In this document: positions 32,783-40,657 of the stretch, piece after piece
Numbering within the stretch: the first letter of the stretch is position 1
Layout: every line of letters starts with the position of its first letter
Origin: Christensenella sp964438705
GTDB lineage: Bacteria; Bacillota; Clostridia; Christensenellales; Christensenellaceae
Direction of reading: 5' to 3'
Assembly (NCBI GenBank): GCA_964438705.1
Contig: CAYTKQ010000025.1
Location: 1-43,379, forward strand
Length of the DNA: 43,379 nucleotides
The notes under the pieces: generated by a model
The model's input: only the letters and a program-made list of their open reading frames with translations
The model's database searches: none
Told to the model about the DNA's origin: nothing
Translations under genes and position numbers: made by a program

Positions 32783-33255
32783 GCACCGTCCGTCTTTGCA
32801 TAGACCATGCCCGTATAGCGGTTGCCGGACACGTCCTCCACTTCGATGTCAAACAATCCGTCCTTTTGCTCGATCTGCATATCCGCGAGCTCCATCACGC
32901 GCTCTCCGCCCATCTGTATTGCATCCGTACCCGCGCTGACCGTCACCTCGCGCAGCCAGCCGTCCTGCACATAGACCCACGTCTCGTAGACCTCGCCCCC
33001 CGCATTTTGGCTGAGCACCAGCGCATCCATTCCGCCCGCGTCGCGCACAGATATTCCACCAAGCACATCGTTTTGCCGTATTTTCTCGCTCAAATACGCA
33101 ACAGAGGTGCGCGCATCAAAATTTTTCGTCATGTCCTCCGATATGCCCTTATACACATTCGCCCCCAGCACCACAACAAACAGCGCCAACACCGCGAACA
33201 CGCAGAACAGCGACAATACGAATATGATATCAATGGCATGTTGTTTTCTATCCAT
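32779..33255 (-). CDS. DUF4860-like membrane protein of the pilus cluster
   Basis: A 158-residue protein with one N-terminal hydrophobic segment (AIDIIFVLSLFCVFAVLALFVVV, about 7-30) and an extracytoplasmic beta-rich domain. The segment NFDARTSVAYLSEKIRQND is typical of DUF4860 proteins found in Clostridia next to PilC and PilT-like genes. An aspartate sits near position 5 of the hydrophobic stretch, as would a pilin glutamate. ATG 33255 has GAGGG 6 bases upstream. Family name is recalled from the pattern and is not certain; role is presumably structural. Confidence 0.7.
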   Translation of the reverse strand: MDRKQHAIDIIFVLSLFCVFAVLALFVVVLGANVYKGISEDMTKNFDARTSVAYLSEKIRQNDVLGGISVRDAGGMDALVLSQNAGGEVYETWVYVQDGWLREVTVSAGTDAIQMGGERVMELADMQIEQKDGLFDIEVEDVSGNRYTGMVYAKTDGA

Positions 33256-33266
33256 CAAACGCCCTC

Positions 33267-33599
33267 TTATCCCGCCGGGAAGACCTTTATTTCCGGCATC
33301 AGATTGCTGCCGACGCTGCGGTAGTGATAAATGTACTTATCCGTATCCAGCATCAGCCCGTAATGATCCTCCAAATATGTGATCGACGGCGGATAATAGC
33401 CCTCGATCGCATAGCATTCCACCGCCGCGCGGCGCACCGCCTGCTCCGTGATCTTCGCCTGCTCCGCGCCCGCGGTGAGGGAAACGTTCTTCACCCCGAT
33501 CACCACGATCAAAATAATGACGGCAAAAAAGACGACCGGGATGATCGCAGCCCACGGCTTGGCTTTTTTCTTTTTTGTGTTTGTAAATATCCCGCGCAC
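33267..33599 (-). CDS. Single-TM pilin-like protein
   Basis: A 110-residue protein with a basic N-terminus (TKKKKAKPW), one membrane segment (about 16-37) and a short external domain with VRRAAVECYAIEGYYPPSITYLEDHYGL, then KYIYHYRSVGSNLMPEI. The CYAxEGxYPPSxxYLxxxYG pattern recurs, as far as I recall, in small proteins next to PilC in Clostridia and resembles the alpha1-C and beta region of pilins. The single cysteine in that region could allow covalent linkage. The start is GTG 33599 with AGGAG 8 bases upstream; 12 bases separate it from pilC. It may be the main subunit, but this is inference. Confidence 0.68.
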   Translation of the reverse strand: MRGIFTNTKKKKAKPWAAIIPVVFFAVIILIVVIGVKNVSLTAGAEQAKITEQAVRRAAVECYAIEGYYPPSITYLEDHYGLMLDTDKYIYHYRSVGSNLMPEIKVFPAG

Positions 33600-33611
33600 C
33601 GTCGTTTACTC

Positions 33612-34649
33612 CTATCCGATTGCGGACATTACGCCCATCAGCGGCAGCATGACCGAAATCAGGATCATTCCCACAATCAGCGACAACACCGCCACCAGCG
33701 TCGGCTCGAGCGCCGAAACAATGGCGCTCATGCGCCTGTCGGCTTCCTCTTCATAGCGCGCTGCGATTCGCTGCATCACGCTGTCCAGCGTGCCCGTTTT
33801 AAAGCCTACGGTGATCATCTTCCCGTAAAGGCCGGAAAACATCTCCGCCTTCACAATCGCGTCCGAAAATCCCATTCCTTCATTCATCATGCCCTGCATG
33901 GCGAGTATCTTCTTTCGCGTTCCGGGGTTTTCATTCAGCTCCATCGCCATTTCAAGCGCGGCGTCCACATCCATTCCGCTCGAGAGCATCAGCGCCATCG
34001 CAGACGCAAAACGGCCGGAGGCCACCGCTGTGGCCGTTCTTCTGAATATGCCTTCATAAATGGACGCGAGAAACAGCTTCCCGCCCTTGGTCGCCCGCAG
34101 GATGAATATCACGGCAATGATTGCCGCAATCACAACAATGATCACCACTGCGTAGTTGCTGACCACGCTACCAAATTGCATCAGCCCCTGCACAAAGCCG
34201 GATAGTTCGCCCCCCAGCTGGCGGAACACATTTTCAAAGACGGGCAGCACCTCGATGATCACCACCAAAATGACCGCGATCATCATGGCGATCATAATGA
34301 GCGGGAAGGTCACCGCGCTCTTGATGCTCCTGCTGATAGATTCCTGACGCTCATAATACGCGCACAAGGATTTTAAGACCTGCTCCAAACGTCCGGACGC
34401 CTCGCCGATCTCCACCATATGCACCATATAGTCTGGAAAACGCGCGGACTGTTTCAGCGCCATGCCGAGGGTTTGCCCTTCTTCCACCGCGTCGAGCAGC
34501 TCCTGCACGATCTGCGCGCCCGTTTCGTTTTTCAGGTCCTCCTCCACGATCATCAGGCCTTCCTGCATGGAGATCCCCGCCCCCACCATGTAGGCCATCT
34601 GTTCGCAAAAAGCCGCAACTTCTCCTGAAGAAAGCTTCTTATTGTTCAT
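33612..34649 (-). CDS. pilC: Type II secretion F family inner-membrane platform protein
   Basis: A 345-residue integral membrane platform of type IV pilus and type II secretion machines. It has two copies of the T2SSF domain (about 10-130 and 215-335), each followed by membrane segments, with a central pair of hydrophobic helices (about 115-200). FCEQMAYMVGAGISMQEGL and a later GRFASAMALMLSSGMDVDAALEMA are the two repeated motifs, which in PilC read LLxAGxxLxxAL. GGGAG precedes the ATG, 15 bases after the transglutaminase-like gene. Together with the PilT-like ATPase it defines the operon as pilus-related. Confidence 0.93.
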   Translation of the reverse strand: MNNKKLSSGEVAAFCEQMAYMVGAGISMQEGLMIVEEDLKNETGAQIVQELLDAVEEGQTLGMALKQSARFPDYMVHMVEIGEASGRLEQVLKSLCAYYERQESISRSIKSAVTFPLIMIAMMIAVILVVIIEVLPVFENVFRQLGGELSGFVQGLMQFGSVVSNYAVVIIVVIAAIIAVIFILRATKGGKLFLASIYEGIFRRTATAVASGRFASAMALMLSSGMDVDAALEMAMELNENPGTRKKILAMQGMMNEGMGFSDAIVKAEMFSGLYGKMITVGFKTGTLDSVMQRIAARYEEEADRRMSAIVSALEPTLVAVLSLIVGMILISVMLPLMGVMSAIG

Positions 34650-34664
34650 CCCTTTTCTCCCATA

Positions 34665-35687
34665 TCAAAAATAATACATTTCATTGTACTGATCTCCCTT
34701 GCCTTCATAGCGGGTGGATTGCCCGCTCGTCGAAGCGAGCGTTGGGTCCATCCGCACCCAAGCCGTTCCATTGAACTCGATGATGTTATCCACCCATCCC
34801 TGTCCTTCGATATATACGCTGATCCATGCGTGATAAACCTGCGTTCCGTCGCTCAGCGTCACATAGCCGAGCACCAGCTTGGTCGGTATGCGCTGGGTCC
34901 TGAGCATCGTGGCCATCAGCACCGCATAATCAAAGCATATTCCCTTTTTGGTGCTGAGCGTCTCGTCCACATTCGGTAGGTACCCGCTTTCGCTCTGCAC
35001 GACGTTGACCTTGTCGTAATCGTAACTTATGTTTTCCACCGCGAAATTGTACACGCGCTCCACCACACCAAGATCGTCAGCCGCGCCCTGCGCAAGCTCG
35101 GCCCCTTTGCTGACCGCCGCGCTCTCGGGTGTAAAATTCACGTACTGATTCGGATACAAAAACGGCCCGAATTCGTTGCTGAGCGTCACCTCCGCTGGGC
35201 CTGAGACCGCTCTATTATATCCGTCCTCCGTTCCCGCCTTATGCTCGAACACGATGAATTCATAAGCGCCGTCGCCGTGCGTCAGCGGAAAGACCTCCGC
35301 CTGCCCCGGATGCAGATCATAGTTGTATTCCTCGCCGCCGCTGCTGATGCGGAATTTTGCCTTATCGCTGTCTCCCGTATAGCTCGCCGTGACATAGCCT
35401 TGATTTACGTTGGAAATATCGATGCTGCCTTTCCCTTCGACGCTGATCACATCCGTGCCCGGTGCTTCGGGCACCAGCGCCACAGGTGTTGCGTCGCGTG
35501 TCCCTGTGCTTTGCTGTGTCTGCTGTGTCTCACCGCCCTGCTGCGGCGAGCCCTGAAAAGGACTTTTCCCGGTTCCCCCGCCACCGCTGCCGCAGCCCAA
35601 AAACATCCATACGCTCAAGGCACACATCATAACGGCTACGATCCGTTTCAGACGCTTATGAAATTGGCGGGGTCCTCGCTGGTCCAA
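34665..35687 (-). CDS. Transglutaminase-like lipoprotein
   Basis: A 340-residue secreted protein with a signal peptide and a lipobox-like FLGC (cysteine near 32), followed by a Gly/Gln/Thr-rich linker. The middle is beta-rich. The C-terminal part is a transglutaminase-like cysteine protease fold with a visible triad: Cys about 251 in KKGICFDYA, His about 286 in YHAWISVYI and Asp about 314 in RMDPTL. Such domains hydrolyse or crosslink peptides outside the cell. The start is TTG 35687, with GGAG 10 bases upstream, because the first ATG lies inside the signal peptide. It heads the pilus-like operon under a good promoter, so it may mature or crosslink pilus or surface proteins. Confidence 0.88.
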   Translation of the reverse strand: MDQRGPRQFHKRLKRIVAVMMCALSVWMFLGCGSGGGGTGKSPFQGSPQQGGETQQTQQSTGTRDATPVALVPEAPGTDVISVEGKGSIDISNVNQGYVTASYTGDSDKAKFRISSGGEEYNYDLHPGQAEVFPLTHGDGAYEFIVFEHKAGTEDGYNRAVSGPAEVTLSNEFGPFLYPNQYVNFTPESAAVSKGAELAQGAADDLGVVERVYNFAVENISYDYDKVNVVQSESGYLPNVDETLSTKKGICFDYAVLMATMLRTQRIPTKLVLGYVTLSDGTQVYHAWISVYIEGQGWVDNIIEFNGTAWVRMDPTLASTSGQSTRYEGKGDQYNEMYYF

Positions 35688-35722
35688 TGATATATTACTC
35701 CGATTTTCAAGTATTATATTCT

Positions 35723-35751
35723 AGTATAATCAAAGTGAGCGCCATTGTAAA
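35723..35751 (-). promoter_or_regulatory. Promoter of the pilus-like operon
   Basis: On the minus strand TTTACA (35751-35746) and TATACT (35728-35723) are separated by exactly 17 bases. It lies 36 bases before the TTG start of the transglutaminase-like gene and drives the operon that ends at 29592. Confidence 0.75.
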
Positions 35752-35780
35752 GCCATACGCCACTATTTTAAGGCCAAAAA

Positions 35781-35807
35781 AGAAGGCTCCTTACGGAACC
35801 TTCTTTT
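35781..35807 (-). terminator. Terminator of the repeat-protein gene
   Basis: AGAAGGCTCC (35781-35790) and GGAACCTTCT (35795-35804) form a stem with one G-U pair. On the minus strand six T residues follow. It separates the repeat-protein transcript from the pilus-like operon. Confidence 0.88.
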
Positions 35808-35839
35808 GTTGCTTCTGTCAACCTTTTGTCCATAACGGT

Positions 35840-38593
35840 TTATTTTGCATCCTGCGTTTTTTGTTTTCTGATCACAATACCAATTGCCAGAGCACAGCCT
35901 GCTGCCAAAAGCGCATAAGGCAGGATCGTATGCTCTTTCTTTGAATCGGAAAGCGGCACTGAAGCTTCTTCAATATACTGCTTGATTTCCACAATTCCGG
36001 AATCTTTCTCGCGCACGCGGTCCTCCATAAAAAACTGTTCATCCATCGTCATTTGACCTGTTTCATTGTTCCATCCTGCATTTTTCATTAAGCTTTGAAC
36101 CGCGCCAATCGTTTTGTTGTCAAAAAACAATGGAGAATCGGCGGGCATGACAAGAACAGCGTTGCTGCCTACATTATGCTGACTCTCGCCCCCAGAGAAA
36201 GAAGGTTCAAATTTTGACACATCTTTTTCATCAATGGGCACAATCTCAAGAGGTGCAAATGGTACATAGTAAATTTCAGAATCATCATGATCTTCACTCT
36301 CCCGGGCCGATACAGCAAAGCACAATTCTCCAAACGCCCATGCAGGGTCATCCTTGCCATAAGTCGTCACAGTATCAGCGCTGTCCGTCACGCTCACCGC
36401 CGTGACCTCGTACGTCCCCGCCGCAAACGACTCATCAAGCGCAAACGAATACGTCTGACCGCCATCCTCCGGTACGCTGCCCTCTACCATTCTGGATGCA
36501 CCCACGCTGTCCATAAGCGACAGCTCCACTGCCTTCACATCGTTTTTAGACTCTCCAAAGACCATATCCATCTCCAGCGTGCCCGGCAACAAAACATCCT
36601 GCGTTTTTATCGTTGCGCTTTGCAATGCCGGATTTTCGTCCACTTCGCTTTCCGCTCGCGTCGCCTCAAACTTCAATTCTCCAAACGCCCATGCAGGGTC
36701 ATCCTTGCCATAAGTCGTCACAGTATCAGCGCTGTCCGTTACGCTCACTTCCGTAACCTCATAGCTGCCCGCCGCAAACGACTCATCAAGCGCAAACGAA
36801 TACGTCTGTCCACCAGACTCCGGCACATCGCCCGCCACCGTTTTTAAGATGCCCGCACTGTCCATAAGCGACAGCTCTACCGCCTTCACATCATTTTTAG
36901 CTTCCCCAAAGGACATATCCATCTCCAGCGTGCCCGGCAGAGCGATGCTCGTGTTTCGAATCACCGCGCTTGTGATCGTCGGAGCATCATCGTTTGAAGT
37001 GCGAGTCACCATGAATTGTGGATATCCCCCCTGTGGAAATCCCAACTCTTGACAGTAATAATTTTTATAGTTTCCACTGGCATCCCACAACCAAATAGAT
37101 TCAATCGTATAGGTCTGTTTTTCTAATTTCTTCTCCGGAATTTGAAAGGAAACAGTTTGCGGCGTGCCATCTCCTTTCAAAACAGTACCTTCTTCGATCT
37201 CTGCGTCAAGATTGATGGATTCTTCTTCCAGCTTAATCCAAATATAAGAGCACCCTGAACCTTCTTCCAAAATTCCCAAATCCAGTTCCAAAGTTCCCGG
37301 CGATGAAACTTCCGGCGTCCTGACACTCAGACTCTTGAGAACCGGAATATCATAATCTACTCGTTCCGACTCCTTCACTACAAAATCCAGCGCTCCAAAC
37401 CCCCACTCGTCCGGTGAATTGACATAAATGTAACTTTTCATTCCACTTGAAGAGCCTAAGATCATAAGATATCTTATTGACCACTTCCCTACGCCCAGGG
37501 AAGAAGGCAAAGAAAATGAAACCGTTTCTATCGTGCCGTCAGCTCGGCAATGAAAATCAGTCGCATCAAGGCTAAAACGGCCTCCCTTTTCATTTTTCAA
37601 TTCAATTGTAAGATATTTTACCGTGTCATCACTGCGTTTGGCGATACTCATATCAAGTTCAAGCACGCCAGGGGCAGTTACTTCCGGCGTTTTGACCGAA
37701 ACAGTTTTGATTTCTGGCGCTTCGTCATGTGGCGTTTTCGTTATCTCGTACTGCAGGTCTCCAAATGCCCACTCCGGCTTTCCCTGTGTATACACCGTCT
37801 TATTGTCGTTATTATCACAAATCGTGATAGAGATAATATGATATTGAATATCTTTATGATCAGAAATCGAACCCGGCACCTGAAAAGTGATCGTCTGCGG
37901 ATCACCATTGCCTCTCAACGCCTCGCCCTTTGGTTCAAAAACAAAGTCGTCCCACCAAAAGTTCGATTCTAAACGAATATACTTGACGCCAACGCCTTCC
38001 TCTAGTATTCCAATATCCAGTTCCAACGTCCCCGGTGACGAAATCTCCGGCGTTCGCACTGCAACGCTTTGCAGTACCGGCGCAATATTGTCGTCCGTCT
38101 CTGATTCCGCTACTGTAAACTTCAATTCTCCAAACGGCCAATCCACACCCTTTTCATATACTCTGACGTTGCGTTCCGTATCAAAAATACGAATCTCCTT
38201 TACTTCATACTCGCCTTTCACGATCATTTTATCTACAGGGAAACGCAATGTTTTCAGCGCCCCTTCACCTGTGATATTCTCCGCTGTTGCCGTAAGCGTC
38301 TTAATATTTCCATTGATGTCTTCAATACTCAATTCCACCGCCCCGACCGCATGCAATCCCTCCACGATATTCATTTGCATTTCGAGCGTGCCCGGGGAGA
38401 TGATATTTGTGGCGGATAAAGTAACCCCGCCCGCTTCCGGTTGGTTGTCTTCAGTACTTTCTTGACTTAATGTGGTAATCTCGCCCTCTGTCAAAATTTC
38501 ATCCGCTGCAAAAGCAATGGTGGGAAAAACTGTCGATGCAAAAAAAACGACAACCAATACGCATCTACAAACCTTGCTAAAATACTTTTTCAT
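35840..38593 (-). CDS. Secreted, membrane-anchored protein with six tandem repeats
   Basis: A 917-residue surface protein. It has an N-terminal signal peptide (about 1-29, ending FAADE) and a C-terminal membrane helix with a basic tail (about 885-917, IGIVIRKQK); no LPXTG sorting motif is seen. Between them lie six tandem repeats of about 117 residues (roughly 57-755). Each opens with a variant of PGTLEMDM (PGTLELDI, PGVLELDM) and closes with a variant of WAFGELKF, suggesting an Ig-like or bacterial beta-sandwich fold. Repeats 5 and 6 are nearly identical. A 130-residue linker then leads to the helix. GGGG lies 7 bases before ATG 38593. An adhesin or cell-envelope role is likely, the ligand unknown. 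Confidence 0.85.
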   Translation of the reverse strand: MKKYFSKVCRCVLVVVFFASTVFPTIAFAADEILTEGEITTLSQESTEDNQPEAGGVTLSATNIISPGTLEMQMNIVEGLHAVGAVELSIEDINGNIKTLTATAENITGEGALKTLRFPVDKMIVKGEYEVKEIRIFDTERNVRVYEKGVDWPFGELKFTVAESETDDNIAPVLQSVAVRTPEISSPGTLELDIGILEEGVGVKYIRLESNFWWDDFVFEPKGEALRGNGDPQTITFQVPGSISDHKDIQYHIISITICDNNDNKTVYTQGKPEWAFGDLQYEITKTPHDEAPEIKTVSVKTPEVTAPGVLELDMSIAKRSDDTVKYLTIELKNEKGGRFSLDATDFHCRADGTIETVSFSLPSSLGVGKWSIRYLMILGSSSGMKSYIYVNSPDEWGFGALDFVVKESERVDYDIPVLKSLSVRTPEVSSPGTLELDLGILEEGSGCSYIWIKLEEESINLDAEIEEGTVLKGDGTPQTVSFQIPEKKLEKQTYTIESIWLWDASGNYKNYYCQELGFPQGGYPQFMVTRTSNDDAPTITSAVIRNTSIALPGTLEMDMSFGEAKNDVKAVELSLMDSAGILKTVAGDVPESGGQTYSFALDESFAAGSYEVTEVSVTDSADTVTTYGKDDPAWAFGELKFEATRAESEVDENPALQSATIKTQDVLLPGTLEMDMVFGESKNDVKAVELSLMDSVGASRMVEGSVPEDGGQTYSFALDESFAAGTYEVTAVSVTDSADTVTTYGKDDPAWAFGELCFAVSARESEDHDDSEIYYVPFAPLEIVPIDEKDVSKFEPSFSGGESQHNVGSNAVLVMPADSPLFFDNKTIGAVQSLMKNAGWNNETGQMTMDEQFFMEDRVREKDSGIVEIKQYIEEASVPLSDSKKEHTILPYALLAAGCALAIGIVIRKQKTQDAK
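36323..36808 (-). repeat. Near-identical tandem DNA repeat in the surface-protein gene
   Basis: Within the gene, 36323-36388 is identical to 36674-36739 (66 bases) and 36420-36457 matches 36771-36808, an offset of 351 bases or 117 codons. It encodes the end of protein repeats 5 and 6, ending in AWAFGEL. The high identity suggests recent duplication or gene conversion. Confidence 0.9.
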
Positions 38594-38673
38594 GTTAAAC
38601 CCCACTTTTCATTGAGCCACACTTGTTGGTCACAAAACGCAAATATATTGTACTTGTATCCCTTGTAATTATG

Positions 38674-38701
38674 ATTATATCAGAAGGATTTATAAACGCA
38701 A
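38674..38701 (-). promoter_or_regulatory. Promoter of the repeat-protein gene
   Basis: On the minus strand TTGCGT (38701-38696) and TATAAT (38679-38674) are spaced by 16 bases. It gives a leader of roughly 75 bases before ATG 38593. Confidence 0.6.
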
Positions 38702-38748
38702 GGGTCTTTTTAATCTTTCAAAATTTGATATTTTTTGCTTTTAAGCGA

Positions 38749-38786
38749 TAAAAAGAGCAAATCGCATATCGCACGCGGTTTGCTCT
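38749..38786 (-). terminator. Terminator after rplA
   Basis: On the minus strand AGAGCAAA and TTTGCTCT form a perfect 8-bp stem with a 17-base loop, followed by TTTT. It ends the ribosomal-protein transcript after rplA, so rplJ-rplL are not in this operon. Confidence 0.8.
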
Positions 38787-38818
38787 TTTCATTATCAATC
38801 AAAATGCTTTGTTTTCTG

Positions 38819-39511
38819 CTAAATAAATCTCACCGGATTGCACTTCACGCCCGGGCCCATCGTCGCGGAAAGTACCACGCTTTTCAGATAGGTGCCCTTG
38901 GCTGCCGACGGCTTCGCCTTCACGATCGCGTCCATGATGGCCTTTAGGTTCTCCCTCAGCTGATCTTCGCTGAAGCTCTTCTTGCCGATCGGAACATGGA
39001 TGATCGCCGTTTTATCCACCCTGTATTCCACTTTACCGGCTTTGATGTCATTGATCGCTTTTTCGACCTCCATCGTAACCGTGCCGGATTTCGGGTTGGG
39101 CATAAGGCCCTTCGGTCCGAGAATTTTACCGATGCGGCCGATCTGGCCCATCATATCGGGCGTTGCCACGATCACATCGTAATCAAACCAGCTTTCCTTC
39201 TGAATCTTCTCGACCATTTCCTCCGCGCCCACAAAATCAGCGCCGGCATCCTGCGCTTCCTTTGCCTTGTCGCCCTTTGCGAGCACCAGTACGCGAACCG
39301 TTTTGCCTGTTCCGTGCGGAAGCACCACCGCGCCTCTCACCTGCTGGTCTGCATGGCGGGGGTCAACGCCCAACTTTACGGAAAGCTCGATCGTCTCGTC
39401 AAACTTCGCTTTTGCGGTCTCTTTGCAGATTTTGACCGCCTCTTCCGGGTCAAACAGATTCATTTTGTCATAGGACTTTACACTGTCCTGATAATTTTTT
39501 CCTCTTTTCAT
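38819..39511 (-). CDS. rplA: 50S ribosomal protein L1
   Basis: Structural protein of the L1 stalk of the large subunit and, in many bacteria, translational repressor of its own operon. The 230 residues show the family regions YDPEEAVKICKETAKAKFDETIEL, LPHGTGKTVRVLVLAKGDK and the C-terminal SAAKGTYLKSVVLSATMGPG. It starts 3 bases after rplK, the standard L11-L1 arrangement. A terminator follows at 38749-38786. Confidence 0.97.
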   Translation of the reverse strand: MKRGKNYQDSVKSYDKMNLFDPEEAVKICKETAKAKFDETIELSVKLGVDPRHADQQVRGAVVLPHGTGKTVRVLVLAKGDKAKEAQDAGADFVGAEEMVEKIQKESWFDYDVIVATPDMMGQIGRIGKILGPKGLMPNPKSGTVTMEVEKAINDIKAGKVEYRVDKTAIIHVPIGKKSFSEDQLRENLKAIMDAIVKAKPSAAKGTYLKSVVLSATMGPGVKCNPVRFI

Positions 39512-39514
39512 CGT

Positions 39515-39940
39515 TTAGCCCTCCACTTCTACGCCCATGCTTCTCGCGGTTCCCGCGATCATGCTGACTGCCGCGTCAAGGGACGCCGCATTCAAATCGG
39601 GCATTTTCAAGGTTGCGATCTCTTCAAGCTGTGCGCGCGTGATCGTTGCGACCTTCTGCTTGTTCGGCACGCCGGAGCCCTTTTCGACCTTGCATGCCTT
39701 TTTGATGAGAACCGCAGCCGGAGGCGTCTTCGTAATGAAGCTGAACGAGCGGTCGGCATAGACCGTGATCACGACAGGAATGATAAGCCCTGCCTGCTGT
39801 GCCGTCTTTTCGTTAAACGCCTTGGTGAAGTCCATGATGTTGACGCCGTGCTGCCCAAGCGCCGGACCAACCGGCGGAGCGGGCGTCGCTTTTCCTGCGG
39901 GTATCTGCAATTTGATATACCCTGCAATTTTCTTTGCCAT
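39515..39940 (-). CDS. rplK: 50S ribosomal protein L11
   Basis: Part of the GTPase-associated centre of the large subunit, binding site of thiopeptides and stringent-response factors. The 141 residues have the N-terminal KIAGYIKLQIPAGKATPAPPVGPALGQHG and C-terminal RAQLEEIATLKMPDLNA and AGTARSMGVEVEG, all characteristic. The length is normal. It follows nusG with a 74-base gap that contains a stem-loop. Confidence 0.98.
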   Translation of the reverse strand: MAKKIAGYIKLQIPAGKATPAPPVGPALGQHGVNIMDFTKAFNEKTAQQAGLIIPVVITVYADRSFSFITKTPPAAVLIKKACKVEKGSGVPNKQKVATITRAQLEEIATLKMPDLNAASLDAAVSMIAGTARSMGVEVEG

Positions 39941-39969
39941 TCTTCGTATCCTTCTTTCTTAATAAATAT

Positions 39970-40002
39970 GTGGTTAAACGAACTAGGATAGCGTTCTCCC
40001 AC
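39970..40002 (-). promoter_or_regulatory. Stem-loop in the nusG-rplK gap
   Basis: On the minus strand GTGG-GAG-AACG ... CGTT-TAA-CCAC can form a two-tier stem around a central loop, just before the rplK start. Similar GTGGGAG ... CCAC sequences precede rplK in other Bacillota as I recall, so it may be a conserved leader element of the L11 operon. Not tested. Confidence 0.35.
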
Positions 40003-40014
40003 TTGATAACACGT

Positions 40015-40644
40015 TTAAATCTTTTTGATCTGCACGAAGTCGAGCTCCACAGAGGTATCTCGCCCAAACATGGATACAGACACGCGCACCTTCTGGCGCT
40101 CCGTGTTGACTTCTTCCACCACACCCACAAAACTCTCAAGCGGGCCGGACGTGACGATCACGTTGTTGCCAACCTCCACATCGAGGCTGATGCGCACATT
40201 TTCGATGCCCATCGAGCGCACCTCCGCGTCGGAAAGCGGAATCGGCTTGGAGGACGGTCCTACGAAGCCTGTCACGCCGCGCGTGTTACGCACCACATAC
40301 CACGATTCGTCCGTCAAAAACATCTTCACCATCACATAGCCGGGGAACATCTTCCTCGAAACGTGGCGCTTCTTCCCGTTTTTGATCTCCACGGATTCCT
40401 CCATGGGCACCTTGACGTCCATGATGGTATCGTGCAGATTGTGATTTTCAACCGTCTTTAATAGGTTATCCATCACCTTATTCTCGTAACCGGAATAGGT
40501 GTACACAACATACCAGTAGGCTTTGTCCGTCTTCTCCTGCTTTAAAAACTTAGGCTTTTCTTCCTTTTCCGCAGCAGACGCGTCGGTATTCAAATTTTCC
40601 TCTGGGTTCAAAACATCCTCAGGGATATTCTTTTCCATATTCAT
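40015..40644 (-). CDS. nusG: Transcription termination/antitermination protein NusG
   Basis: Binds RNA polymerase and couples it to the ribosome or Rho. The 209 residues include a NGN domain starting at YWYVVYTYSGYENKV (about 40-155, with RKMFPGYVMVKM) and a C-terminal KOW domain with VTSGPLESFVGVVEEVN. An acidic, lysine-rich N-terminal extension of about 38 residues precedes the NGN domain; NusG is usually nearer 175-180 residues. ATG 40644 is chosen because AGGAG lies 10 bases upstream. Lies 13 bases after secE. Confidence 0.96.
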   Translation of the reverse strand: MNMEKNIPEDVLNPEENLNTDASAAEKEEKPKFLKQEKTDKAYWYVVYTYSGYENKVMDNLLKTVENHNLHDTIMDVKVPMEESVEIKNGKKRHVSRKMFPGYVMVKMFLTDESWYVVRNTRGVTGFVGPSSKPIPLSDAEVRSMGIENVRISLDVEVGNNVIVTSGPLESFVGVVEEVNTERQKVRVSVSMFGRDTSVELDFVQIKKI

Positions 40645-40657
40645 ATAAAGATAACTC

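Noticed and set aside
35840..35950. Sortase motif at the C-terminus of the surface protein
   Set aside because: The tail has a membrane helix and basic residues but no LPXTG-like motif. Only ILPYALL is present, so sortase anchoring is not supported.
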